Source: CANHVK01 sp046304235 (GTDB taxonomy: Bacteria; Bacteroidota; Bacteroidia; Flavobacteriales_D; Crocinitomicaceae). From it: a stretch of 24,855 bases of DNA. The stretch is from contig JBKCEW010000102.1 in assembly GCA_046304235.1 (NCBI GenBank), forward strand, positions 1 through 24,855, written 5' to 3'. How positions within the stretch are numbered: the stretch's first letter is position 1; each line of letters opens with the position of its first letter. Below the pieces are notes generated by a model. That model made no database searches, was not told where the DNA came from, and saw nothing but the letters and a program-made list of their open reading frames with translations. Below are positions 7,893 to 15,392 of this stretch, piece after piece. The translations under genes were made by a program, and so were the position numbers.

Positions 7893-8765
7893 TTATTTTA
7901 AACTTGCTTTTATAAATCTGTTCTTCCCCTGTAAATCTTGTAAAATAATTACATTTTCAAATCCGATTTCTTCTAACATTTTTTTTGATTCATAACCATA
8001 ATCTTCGTGAGTTTCAAAATAGAGCAATCCTTTGTTTTTTAATTTATTCGCCGCATGTTTCGCTATAGATTTATAAAAAACCAATGGATTTTCATCGGAA
8101 ACAAATAAAGCCAAATGCGGTTCAAAATCCAATACATTTTTCTCCATTTTCTCTTTATCCTTAAAAGGAATATAAGGAGGGTTAGAAACAATGATATCAA
8201 TGGATTTATCCTCAATATCAATTGGAAGATTTTCTAAAACATTTCCATACAAAAAAGATACAGCAACATGATTAAGCAACGCATTTTTCTTAGATAAATC
8301 GATAGCATCTTGAGAAAACTCAATCCCAATCACTTTAGATTCTTTGAGGTTTTTAGCCAATGAAATGGCAATACAACCTGTACCAGAACATAAATCTAAA
8401 AGATTTAAATTTGATTTATTTTGATTTTCCTTAATTATCAAATCTACTAATTCTTCAGTCTCAGGCCTAGGTATTAAAGCTCTTTTATCACATTTAAATT
8501 GAAGATCATAAAACCAAGTATTGCCAATTATATATTGAAAAGGCTCTTTATCTTGTAGGCGTTTTACGACACTTCTAAAAAACAAAAGATCAGATTCAGA
8601 AAGTCGATTATTAGAAGAAAGCAGAAAATCGGTATCGCTTAAGTTTAAACGTTGACAAACCGATTTTTTAAAAAAATAATTTATTTCACGTTCAGAGTAA
8701 AAATCTGAAAGTCTTTCTAGCATATACGATTTAATAGCTGAGACCGTATTTTCTATTACAAACAT
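7893..8765 (-). CDS. prmC: Release factor glutamine methyltransferase PrmC (HemK)
   Basis: A 290-residue protein from the chosen start MFVIENTVSAIK. PrmC methylates the glutamine of the GGQ motif in peptide-chain release factors. Seen: a helical N-terminal substrate domain, the linker CDKRALIPRPETEELVD, the SAM-binding loop LLDLCSGTGCIAISLA (about 122-137) and the catalytic NPPY (195-198). The frame is open further upstream to an ATG at 8858, but that would add 31 non-conserved residues lying over the 3' end of the preceding gene; family N-termini match Met at 8765. That start lies 1 bp after the upstream stop codon, a spacing that suggests translational coupling. ligA follows 2 bp downstream. 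Confidence 0.93.
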   Translation of the reverse strand: MFVIENTVSAIKSYMLERLSDFYSEREINYFFKKSVCQRLNLSDTDFLLSSNNRLSESDLLFFRSVVKRLQDKEPFQYIIGNTWFYDLQFKCDKRALIPRPETEELVDLIIKENQNKSNLNLLDLCSGTGCIAISLAKNLKESKVIGIEFSQDAIDLSKKNALLNHVAVSFLYGNVLENLPIDIEDKSIDIIVSNPPYIPFKDKEKMEKNVLDFEPHLALFVSDENPLVFYKSIAKHAANKLKNKGLLYFETHEDYGYESKKMLEEIGFENVIILQDLQGKNRFIKASLK

Positions 8766-8766
8766 A

Positions 8767-9459
8767 TTAACGTTGCTTGAAGTAATAGGTATACCCAAAT
8801 CCAAAAGAAAAGAATTGTGTTGACTTTTGATAATCATCCGAGCTATACTCTTTTGCATCAGTAAAGCCTAGACTAGAAGGGTTAAAGATATAATTTTGAA
8901 AGGTATACCCAAGATTCCATCGAAATGATGAAAACTCATCTGCTGTAATAATAAATGAAAAAATTGGCTCAATGAAAGCAATGTTTTTGGTTGGAGTACC
9001 TAATCCTAAATCCCTGTTGTTTACTGAATAAAAATTCAATTGAGAATACCCTGTTTTAACACTAAAATCTGTTCCTATCCTATCCGTATAAAATTTTTCA
9101 TATCCGAGTTCTATAAAAGCTCCAAGAGAGTGTATAGCACCAACGTTGTTTTTATCTGGTGAAAGGACGTGATTAATCCAAAAGAAATTGTAATTTGCAC
9201 CAACTCCGACTGAAATATTATTTTTAAAGTTGTAATGATAATATGGAGAAAAATTGACCATTCCTTGTAGAAATCCTTTGAACCCTTTATTGGACAAACC
9301 TATAGGTAAACCCAATTCTAATGTTAGCGAATGTTTAGGATTTATTCGAGTATAAATGGCATCATCTATATCCTCTATTTCATCTTGAGCGAAAAAAGAT
9401 AGTGAGAAAAATAAACAAATTGAGACAATTAAAAATTGAGCAACTTTTGATACTAGCAT
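8767..9459 (-). CDS. Exported, probably beta-barrel outer membrane protein of unknown function
   Basis: A 230-residue protein with a clear signal peptide (hydrophobic FLIVSICLFFSLSFF, cut after SFFAQ, about residue 25). The mature part has alternating hydrophobic and polar residues, many aromatics and glycines, and ends in FFSFGFGYTYYFKQR, as expected of a small 8-10 strand outer-membrane barrel with an aromatic terminal strand. I do not recognise a family. It directly precedes prmC (1 bp gap) and ligA, so it is the first gene of that cluster as seen here. An outer membrane protein in front of prmC suggests operon convenience rather than shared function. The barrel call is inference from composition and pattern. 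Confidence 0.62.
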   Translation of the reverse strand: MLVSKVAQFLIVSICLFFSLSFFAQDEIEDIDDAIYTRINPKHSLTLELGLPIGLSNKGFKGFLQGMVNFSPYYHYNFKNNISVGVGANYNFFWINHVLSPDKNNVGAIHSLGAFIELGYEKFYTDRIGTDFSVKTGYSQLNFYSVNNRDLGLGTPTKNIAFIEPIFSFIITADEFSSFRWNLGYTFQNYIFNPSSLGFTDAKEYSSDDYQKSTQFFSFGFGYTYYFKQR

Positions 9460-9534
9460 ACTTTAAAATTAATGTAATGGCAATATACAAATAATCTTTT
9501 AAGTCTTAGCAATCAGAGAAAGAATGAGTAAAAA

Positions 9535-10203
9535 TTAATCTTTAACACATCTTACAGAAAGAGCATCGCGTTTGTCAGCATGCCCAACAAACAATTGGAC
9601 ATCATTATAGCCAACTTCTCTGCCCCAAGAACTTAACTCTCCATTTTGAGTAGCTGTCCACCAATACGCATTGCGACCAATTCCATTAAAAGAACCATTT
9701 ATACCATAATTTCCTTTAGGTAAAGCAAAAAAGCCGCTTTCATTTGTTGCTCCAGTATTTGGTGATTCCCAATGAAGTTTAGACTTCATTTTTCCGCCTG
9801 CAATTTCATTTCCTCCTAAGTTTTTAGCAAGCGTATCCCATTCAGCATTAGTTGGAACATGAAAACCAATAGGACACACCTTCCTCAAATCACTCACTAC
9901 CATCCAATTATACAAAACACCATGTTTAACATCATGTTTATAAAACATAAAAGCACCTGCATTCCATTGACTCCAAACAGTGCTATCCGAAACAAAAGGT
10001 ATCGGTTGTCCGTTTCTGTATTTTGTTACTTTGAGATTATCTGCCATCCACTCTTGTTTACCAATAATCACCGTTTTATATACATTTCCTTCAATATCTT
10101 CGATACCGCCCCCCGATTTTTGAGCAAACATATTAAAAGTTAAAAAAGTAAACAAAACACATTTGAAATTGAAGCTCATAATCATTTTAATTTTAATAAC
10201 CAT
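9535..10203 (-). CDS. Exported FISUMP-domain protein
   Basis: A 222-residue protein with the Fibrobacter succinogenes major paralogous (FISUMP) domain across nearly its whole mature length: DIEGNVYKTVIIGKQEWMADNL-type opening (about 36-57), GVLYNW (about 95-100), CPIGFHVPTNAEWDTLA (about 110-126), YWWTAT (about 180-185) and the closing ALSVRCVKD. Family members are secreted or surface proteins in Bacteroidota and Fibrobacteres whose role is poorly known. Three Met codons lie near the start (10203, 10185, 10179). The Met at 10179 gives the cleanest signal peptide (MSFNFKCVLFTFLTFNMFAQ), so the true start may be there. No type IX secretion C-terminal domain is visible. A possible -7 box lies 41 bp upstream of the longest start. 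Confidence 0.85.
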   Translation of the reverse strand: MVIKIKMIMSFNFKCVLFTFLTFNMFAQKSGGGIEDIEGNVYKTVIIGKQEWMADNLKVTKYRNGQPIPFVSDSTVWSQWNAGAFMFYKHDVKHGVLYNWMVVSDLRKVCPIGFHVPTNAEWDTLAKNLGGNEIAGGKMKSKLHWESPNTGATNESGFFALPKGNYGINGSFNGIGRNAYWWTATQNGELSSWGREVGYNDVQLFVGHADKRDALSVRCVKD

Positions 10204-10243
10204 TAAAAATTGAATCCCTAAATATAATCAGAAAAAACGTTTT

Positions 10244-10251
10244 CAAAATTA
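10244..10251 (-). promoter_or_regulatory. Possible -7 promoter element for the FISUMP gene
   Basis: On the minus strand, TAATTTTG fits the -7 consensus TAnnTTTG. It lies in the 137 bp space between the divergent FISUMP and EamA genes, about 40-65 bp before the candidate start codons. No TTG sits at a 19 bp spacer, so only half of a promoter is supported. For the divergent EamA gene only a one-mismatch box (TAATATTG near 10302) was seen. Confidence 0.3.
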
Positions 10252-10340
10252 TCACATAACATAAAATTACCCTTTAGTTAAAATAAAATTAACATAATGA
10301 TAATATTGTAGCCTCTACTTAAAGTAAGTACATTTACAAA

Positions 10341-11264
10341 ATGAAAGTAAATAAAGGAATACTTTACATGATTGGTTCAGGATTATGTTTCATGCTTGTT
10401 AATTTTTTTGTAAAAATTTTAACCAATGGACCATCATCTAGTACACTTCCGGTATATTCCTCATTTCCAATACATGAATTGGTTCTGTTTCGATCTATCA
10501 TCTCGTTTTCAATTAGTGCTTTCATATTGAAGTCTAAAAGTTTACCCATCATTGGACAAAATAAAAAATGGTTGTTGATCAGGGGAACAGCTGGAATGAT
10601 TGCTTTGACTTTGTTTTTCTACACAATACATACTCTGCCCATTGCTATCTCATCAACTTTACAATATTTAGCTCCTATATTCACTTTAATATTTGCAACT
10701 ATTTGGTTAAAAGAAAAAATAAAGTGGCTTCAATGGCTATGTATTATTATAGCTTTAAGTGGTGTATTTGTTATTGGTATAGGTAAAAACACTTTTGAAA
10801 ATGAGGGGATTTCACACTCTTTTTCCTTATATACCTGGATTATAATCGGTGTTATATCAGCTATTTTCTCTGGGTTGGCCTATGTTTCTGTTGTTAAACT
10901 AAAAAACACAGAACATCCTTTACATGTTGTTATTGCATTTCCTATGATTTCGTTACCTGTTATGACTATTTGGACTTGTTTTGACTTTGTGCTACCTCAA
11001 GGGGTAGAATGGATTTATGTATTAATATTAGGAATATTTACACAAATTGCACAAGTGTTTATGACCAAAGCCTTTATGTTTGGAGACGTCACTATTGTAA
11101 GTCCATTTCAATATTTAGGCTCAATTTATGCCATTCTAGTAGGGACATTTTTGTTCCATGAAATATTACCCTTCAGTTCTTTTTCGGGTATTTTCTTAAT
11201 TTTAGCCGGTGTATTATTGAATATTTTAGTTAAGCATTATTACCAAAAAAGAAAACATGCGTAA
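10341..11264 (+). CDS. EamA/DMT-superfamily transporter
   Basis: A 307-residue integral membrane protein with about ten hydrophobic segments arranged as two EamA repeats. The first repeat opens with ILYMIGSGLCFMLVNFFVK and holds the family signature around PIAISSTLQYLAPIFTLIFA (about 101-120). The second opens with WIIIGVISAIFSGLAYVSVVKL and has the matching VSPFQYLGSIYAILVGTFLF near the end. The C-terminal tail KHYYQKRKHA is positive, as expected for the cytoplasmic side. The family exports or imports small metabolites such as amino acids, nucleosides or sugars; substrate cannot be read here. Its last 8 bp overlap the start of the DUF58 gene, so the pair is translated from one message. Confidence 0.88.
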   Translation: MKVNKGILYMIGSGLCFMLVNFFVKILTNGPSSSTLPVYSSFPIHELVLFRSIISFSISAFILKSKSLPIIGQNKKWLLIRGTAGMIALTLFFYTIHTLPIAISSTLQYLAPIFTLIFATIWLKEKIKWLQWLCIIIALSGVFVIGIGKNTFENEGISHSFSLYTWIIIGVISAIFSGLAYVSVVKLKNTEHPLHVVIAFPMISLPVMTIWTCFDFVLPQGVEWIYVLILGIFTQIAQVFMTKAFMFGDVTIVSPFQYLGSIYAILVGTFLFHEILPFSSFSGIFLILAGVLLNILVKHYYQKRKHA

Positions 11265-12174
11265 AATCAACCGATCAGATATCTCCCAATTTGGTACTCT
11301 TGAATTACTTGCAAAACAAGCTGTAGAAGGTTTTATTACTGGTTTACACAAAAGCCCATTTCATGGTTTCTCTGTTGAATTTGCTGAACATAGGATTTAC
11401 AATCAAGGTGAATCAACGAAACACATCGATTGGAAATTATATGGTAAAACGGATCGATTATACACCAAAAAATATGACGAAGAAACCAATTTACGCTGTC
11501 AGTTACTTTTTGACACCTCCAGTTCGATGTATTTTCAGGAAGGAGACAATTTATCTAAAATAGAATATGCGATTCTTGCAGGAGCATCAATCATGGAACT
11601 CCTAAAAAAACAAAGAGATGCTGTAGGAGTTACTTGTTTTGATACAGATTTAAATCTGCATACGCCTGCAAAATCATCTCAGAGTCATCTTCATTTTTTG
11701 TATCAAGAATTAGAAAAATACCTCCATGAATATAGACCAAATCAGGCTCATTCTACAGATTTAATCACTTCACTCCATACAATTGCAGAATCTATACATA
11801 AAAGGAGTTTAGTGATTTTATTTAGTGATCTGCTTGATTCGCCTGAAAAGGAGTCTGAATTTATAGAGGCGATTCAACATTTAAAATATAACAAACACGA
11901 AGTAATTGTTTTTCATGTAACAGACAAAAAACAAGAAATTGATTTTCAACTACCTAATCGCCCTATTCGTATTGTCGACATGGAAACGCAAGAAGAAATA
12001 CGACTACAACCTAATGAATTTAAAGAAAACTACAAGGAAAAGGTACAATCCTATTTTGAAAAAATAAAATTAAAACTTGGACAACAAAAGATAGATTTCA
12101 TTCAAATTGATACAAACGAACCTTTGAATTTTTTATTACAACAATTTCTATTAAAAAGAAGAAAAAGTAAGTAA
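11257..12174 (+). CDS. DUF58 / VWA-like protein
   Basis: A 305-residue soluble protein of the DUF58 family. The N-terminal signature is present (HGFSVEFAEHRIYNQGESTK then HIDWKLYGKTDRLYTKKYDEE, about 33-73), followed by a von Willebrand A-like fold with a complete MIDAS motif DTSSS (residues about 87-91, LLFDTSSSMYF) for a divalent metal. DUF58 proteins usually lie next to a MoxR-type AAA+ ATPase and act with it in metal-dependent protein maturation. Here no MoxR or Bat gene is nearby; the partner is an EamA transporter overlapping by 8 bp (shared ATGCGTAA). It converges with DUF4301, stop codons 3 bp apart, with no terminator hairpin between. Confidence 0.86.
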   Translation: MRKINRSDISQFGTLELLAKQAVEGFITGLHKSPFHGFSVEFAEHRIYNQGESTKHIDWKLYGKTDRLYTKKYDEETNLRCQLLFDTSSSMYFQEGDNLSKIEYAILAGASIMELLKKQRDAVGVTCFDTDLNLHTPAKSSQSHLHFLYQELEKYLHEYRPNQAHSTDLITSLHTIAESIHKRSLVILFSDLLDSPEKESEFIEAIQHLKYNKHEVIVFHVTDKKQEIDFQLPNRPIRIVDMETQEEIRLQPNEFKENYKEKVQSYFEKIKLKLGQQKIDFIQIDTNEPLNFLLQQFLLKRRKSK

Positions 12175-12177
12175 AAA

Positions 12178-13584
12178 TTAATCTTCTTTGTGAGCTTTGC
12201 CGAGTAAATCTAAAACCGTTTTAACAGGACTGAAAGCTTTAGTTGGAATTTCTACAAAAATGGTATTCCAATAAGCCATAGATCCGTTCCATAACCCAGG
12301 AAATTCAGAAAAGGAAATGTTTTTTCCTTTGTATTTTTTATTCACAACAAAGTATTTACTGTCATCACAAAAATTCCTTAAATCAAAAGGTTTTCCATTA
12401 CTATCCTTATTAACAGCGACAATAACAACCGGATTAAAGTGAGTTGATTGGACCATTAATCGATATTGCTTCCCTTTCAGGTTAATTTGAGATTTCTCAA
12501 CTATTTGTTTGGAAATCTTTCCTTCTTCCTCAACCCAAAATGGACCTCCACCCGCTTGTCCTTCATTTCGAACCATACCACATATTCTAAATGGGCGGTT
12601 CAATAAATCAGGTATATCTTGATCAGTTAGTTCTGAGATTAAATTTGGGTGTAAAAACTGATAGCGATTATTTAATTTAATTAATTCATCCACCGATGGA
12701 GACTTAATTAATTTACCGATTCGTTCTTGAAACCAAATCGCCATGCCTCCTAAATACTTCCACGTTTCTTGAGAAACTTTAGATTTAGCAAAATGTTGAA
12801 CGTTATCAATATTTTTGATAAAAATCAAATCAGAAGTTATAGTATTTAAATTATCCAAAAGTGCTCCGTGTCCTGAAGGTCTGGTAAGAATATCACCATT
12901 ATCCAAGAACAATGGATTTCTTTCATCGTCAAAAGCTATAGCATCAGTAGACGCATCTTGATAAGAAAAAGCAACTTCTACATCATGACCAATAACTCCT
13001 TGTAGACCAGTCAATTCTTGATCAATCTTCTCTTCAAACGCAGCTTTAATTGTGTAATGAAAAGCCGTGTTTTCTTCTTTGACCTGTAATCCTTGTAACA
13101 GTTGCTCTTGATAGGGATTCAACACAAAAGGTCCATTTTTATGAAATGGAATTAATCCTTTTGGTAGATCACCATATCCCATTCCTACCTCAGTCAATAA
13201 ATAACGAACAAACTCGTCTAGATTTATATCATTATTTTTAATTTTCTTACGAATATCAATTGGTAATTTGTTGAAAAAAGCGAAATCCTCGATATAATTC
13301 AAAAATCGCTCTACTTGACTGGTATTTTCCTCGGTGGGATCTTCTAAAAAATCAAATAAAAACTGAAACATTCTTGATCCAGAACCAGAAGCGGGTATAA
13401 AAAAGGTTGTTTTTAAATCTGTGTTTTCAAATTTATTAATCAATAACTCTCTTTGTTCTTCATCAGAATTGATGATTCCTTCACCTAATTTACAAGGGCT
13501 AACCAATTTTAATTCAGGTTGTTCACCAAAAACTCTATCCCTTTGTGCATCTACACTGTTTACATCAATTTGTACGGACTTCAT
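12178..13584 (-). CDS. DUF4301 protein, possible UDP-sugar pyrophosphorylase-like nucleotidyltransferase
   Basis: A 468-residue soluble protein that I place in DUF4301, a Bacteroidota family without a known role. Four segments look like the active-site elements of the UDPGP/UAP1 nucleotidyltransferase fold: a phosphate-binding loop PASGSGSRM (64-72), a lysine motif LPKGLIPFH (140-148), RPSGHGALLDNL (235-246, like the PxGHGD uridine loop) and IKNIDNV (256-262, like the metal-binding NxDN). Their order matches UDP-GlcNAc and UDP-glucose pyrophosphorylases. The DUF4301 name is from memory of the family; the catalytic reading is inference. The start ATG is 30 bp from the divergent GTG of the methyltransferase, and the stop nearly abuts the convergent DUF58 gene. 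Confidence 0.78.
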   Translation of the reverse strand: MKSVQIDVNSVDAQRDRVFGEQPELKLVSPCKLGEGIINSDEEQRELLINKFENTDLKTTFFIPASGSGSRMFQFLFDFLEDPTEENTSQVERFLNYIEDFAFFNKLPIDIRKKIKNNDINLDEFVRYLLTEVGMGYGDLPKGLIPFHKNGPFVLNPYQEQLLQGLQVKEENTAFHYTIKAAFEEKIDQELTGLQGVIGHDVEVAFSYQDASTDAIAFDDERNPLFLDNGDILTRPSGHGALLDNLNTITSDLIFIKNIDNVQHFAKSKVSQETWKYLGGMAIWFQERIGKLIKSPSVDELIKLNNRYQFLHPNLISELTDQDIPDLLNRPFRICGMVRNEGQAGGGPFWVEEEGKISKQIVEKSQINLKGKQYRLMVQSTHFNPVVIVAVNKDSNGKPFDLRNFCDDSKYFVVNKKYKGKNISFSEFPGLWNGSMAYWNTIFVEIPTKAFSPVKTVLDLLGKAHKED

Positions 13585-13614
13585 GATTCAGAATCTTTTT
13601 TGTTTATTTGTAGT

Positions 13615-14382
13615 GTGAATATAATATGCGAATATATTAAATACTTTGCAAAAGCCAAAGGGAGACATCATATACATTCTCCATTTGTTTTTGATTTAAT
13701 AGACGTATGTTTTTCTCAAAAAGTTGCTGAAAAGGATAAAAAAATACTCGCTCAATATACTTCATTGTTGTACAACGATAAAAACAAATACGAATTTGAT
13801 TCCTTTGGCGCAGGATCAAAAAGAAAACAAACACACATACAAATCAAGAATTTTGCAAAGATTGCTAGATCTAAAGGTAAATACTGGGAATTATTATATA
13901 AAATATCAAAACATTATAAACCAAAACGAATTTTAGAGCTCGGTACTAACTTTGGTTTTGGAAGTCTGGCAATTTCTCTAGGTAATTCTTTAGGTGAAAT
14001 AGATACAATAGAGGGAAGTAAAACGCTATATGAAATAAATACAAAAAACAGTACCACTTTACCAAATCATAAAATCAATTTTCATCACACAACTTTCGAT
14101 AGATTTTTTGAAAATCAAACAGAAATCAAATACGATCTCATTTTCATTGATGGAGATCATACAAGTAAACAATTATTTAAACATCTAGAAAAAAGCTTAA
14201 AACACACTCACAATGATACTATTATTATCATTGATGACATTCGATGGTCTACCGATATGTTACAAGCTTGGAAACAAATCATATTAGATAAGCGTTTTCA
14301 TTTAACGATAGACCTATTTAAATTAGGTATAGTTTTACTGAAGCAAAATAAAGAAAAAGAACATTTTATTTTACATTATTAA
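13615..14382 (+). CDS. Class I SAM-dependent methyltransferase (O-methyltransferase-like)
   Basis: A 255-residue protein if translation starts at the GTG at 13615. The SAM loop is clear: KRILELGTNFGFGSLAISLG (motif I), then an acidic residue ending the next strand (IDTIEGS), LIFIDGDHT (motif with catalytic/metal aspartates) and TIIIIDDIRW, resembling methyltransferase_24 / catechol-O-methyltransferase-type enzymes. The acceptor is unknown. The N-terminal motif KAKGRHHIHSPFVFDLI is typical of the Bacteroidota members and begins shortly after this GTG. The only ATG upstream in frame (13519) would add 32 residues (MFTKNSIPLC...) overlapping the DUF4301 start codon and unlike the family, so the GTG is preferred. 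The cobalamin adenosyltransferase gene follows 3 bp later. Confidence 0.8.
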   Translation: MNIICEYIKYFAKAKGRHHIHSPFVFDLIDVCFSQKVAEKDKKILAQYTSLLYNDKNKYEFDSFGAGSKRKQTHIQIKNFAKIARSKGKYWELLYKISKHYKPKRILELGTNFGFGSLAISLGNSLGEIDTIEGSKTLYEINTKNSTTLPNHKINFHHTTFDRFFENQTEIKYDLIFIDGDHTSKQLFKHLEKSLKHTHNDTIIIIDDIRWSTDMLQAWKQIILDKRFHLTIDLFKLGIVLLKQNKEKEHFILHY

Positions 14383-14385
14383 ATT

Positions 14386-14934
14386 ATGAAAATATATACA
14401 CGCACAGGTGATGGGGGCACTACACAGTTAATTGGAGGTACTCGTATACCTAAGCACGCTATTCGAATAGAGTCATATGGGTCCGTAGACGAGCTTAATT
14501 CATATTTAGGTTTAATAAGAGATCAGTCTATAAACCTCAAGTATGTTGATCAAATTATTTCAATCCAAGACAGATTATTCACTATAGGCTCCCATTTAGC
14601 GTCAGATCCAAAAAAATCAACAATGAAACTTCCTGAAATCAGCACAGATGACATCAAAGAATTGGAAGATTGGATTGATGAAATGGATGCTACGCTACCA
14701 ACAATGAAATCTTTTGTTTTACCTGGCGGACATACCACAGTCTCTTATTGTCATATAGCTAGATGTGTTTGTAGAAGAGCAGAAAGAATGACCAATCACC
14801 TTCACGAAGAAGAAACTGTCGATTTAGTAATTCTAAAATATTTAAACCGTTTGAGTGACTATCTATTTGTTCTTTCTCGAAAACTCACACAAGATTTGGG
14901 TGCACCTGAACAACCATGGATTCCGAAATATTAG
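14386..14934 (+). CDS. Cob(I)alamin adenosyltransferase, PduO type
   Basis: A 182-residue enzyme that transfers the adenosyl group of ATP to cob(I)alamin, giving adenosylcobalamin. Family motifs: the N-terminal ATP-binding segment TRTGDGGTTQLIGGTRIPK (5-23), SYGSVDELNSYLG (29-41), the central FVLPGG (about 111-116) and the helix CRRAERM (about 129-135) with the conserved Arg and Glu, then LNRLSDYLFVLSR. Length is typical of PduO-type ATR (about 180-195). No other cobalamin gene is in the window, so the organism probably salvages corrinoids or uses the cofactor for an enzyme such as methylmalonyl-CoA mutase encoded elsewhere (inference). Co-transcribed with the methyltransferase (3 bp gap). 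Confidence 0.93.
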   Translation: MKIYTRTGDGGTTQLIGGTRIPKHAIRIESYGSVDELNSYLGLIRDQSINLKYVDQIISIQDRLFTIGSHLASDPKKSTMKLPEISTDDIKELEDWIDEMDATLPTMKSFVLPGGHTTVSYCHIARCVCRRAERMTNHLHEEETVDLVILKYLNRLSDYLFVLSRKLTQDLGAPEQPWIPKY

Positions 14935-14972
14935 TTTTTAGGGATTAAAAAGCAATAAAGTAGCTTGTAAAA

Positions 14973-15329
14973 TTAAAATTGATTTGTTCGAAGCATCACC
15001 AATGTGCATGCCTCTATTGCTTCTATTCCATTAATATTTAATTCATTTTGAAAATATTTATTCTCTGTACCAGGATTAAAAATCACTCTTTTAGGATTTA
15101 ATTGAATAATAAGATCGTAATAATTCTCTTGTAATTTTGGATTTATATATAATGTAATAGTGTGTACTTCCTCCCACATTTTCCATTCATTTTCAATTTT
15201 CAAACCACATACATCGGCTTTTTTCTGAGAAAATGGAATAGGTTGGTGCTTATACTCCAATAACATTTCTACTGCTTTATAAGCATATCGATCAGGATTA
15301 TTACTTGCACCGATTACTAGAACTTTCAT
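14973..15329 (-). CDS. CoA-binding domain protein (YccU-like)
   Basis: A 118-residue single-domain protein with a Rossmann fold of the CoA-binding (succinyl-CoA synthetase-like) family. Seen: the opening MKVLVIGASNNPDRYAYKAV with the GAS.NP.RY.Y signature, a central VHTITLYINP strand-turn, NPKRVIFNPGTEN and the closing GIEAIEACTLVMLRT. Length (115-140) fits YccU-type proteins, which bind CoA or a nucleotide; a cellular role is not established. It converges with the adenosyltransferase (38 bp gap) and is preceded, 35 bp upstream of its ATG, by the YfhO terminator hairpin, so it probably depends on a promoter in the short space between or on readthrough. Confidence 0.85.
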   Translation of the reverse strand: MKVLVIGASNNPDRYAYKAVEMLLEYKHQPIPFSQKKADVCGLKIENEWKMWEEVHTITLYINPKLQENYYDLIIQLNPKRVIFNPGTENKYFQNELNINGIEAIEACTLVMLRTNQF

Positions 15330-15364
15330 GGTAGAATGATTAATTTTAATGGTAAGTGTTAAAT

Positions 15365-15389
15365 AAAAGCTGCCCGATTGACAGCTTTT
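15365..15389 (-). terminator. Terminator after the YfhO gene
   Basis: An 8 bp inverted repeat AAAAGCTG (15365-15372) and CAGCTTTT (15382-15389) with a 9-nt loop. On the minus strand it begins 3 nt after the YfhO stop codon and runs into TTTTATTT, a Rho-independent terminator pattern. The stem has only four G/C pairs, so it may be leaky, which would allow some transcription into the CoA-binding gene. Confidence 0.65.
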
Positions 15390-15392
15390 CGT

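Noticed and set aside
8766..8858. A 31-residue N-terminal extension of PrmC from an ATG at 8858
   Set aside because: It overlaps the 3' end of the upstream gene, and the family N-terminus aligns with the Met at 8765, which follows the upstream stop by 1 bp.
13519..13614. An ATG-started N-terminus of the methyltransferase (MFTKNSIPLC...)
   Set aside because: It runs antisense through the DUF4301 start and does not resemble methyltransferase N-termini; the GTG at 13615 fits better.
14935..14972. Possible terminator between the convergent ATR and CoA-binding genes
   Set aside because: Only a 4-5 bp AAGC/GCTT pairing without a solid T run.
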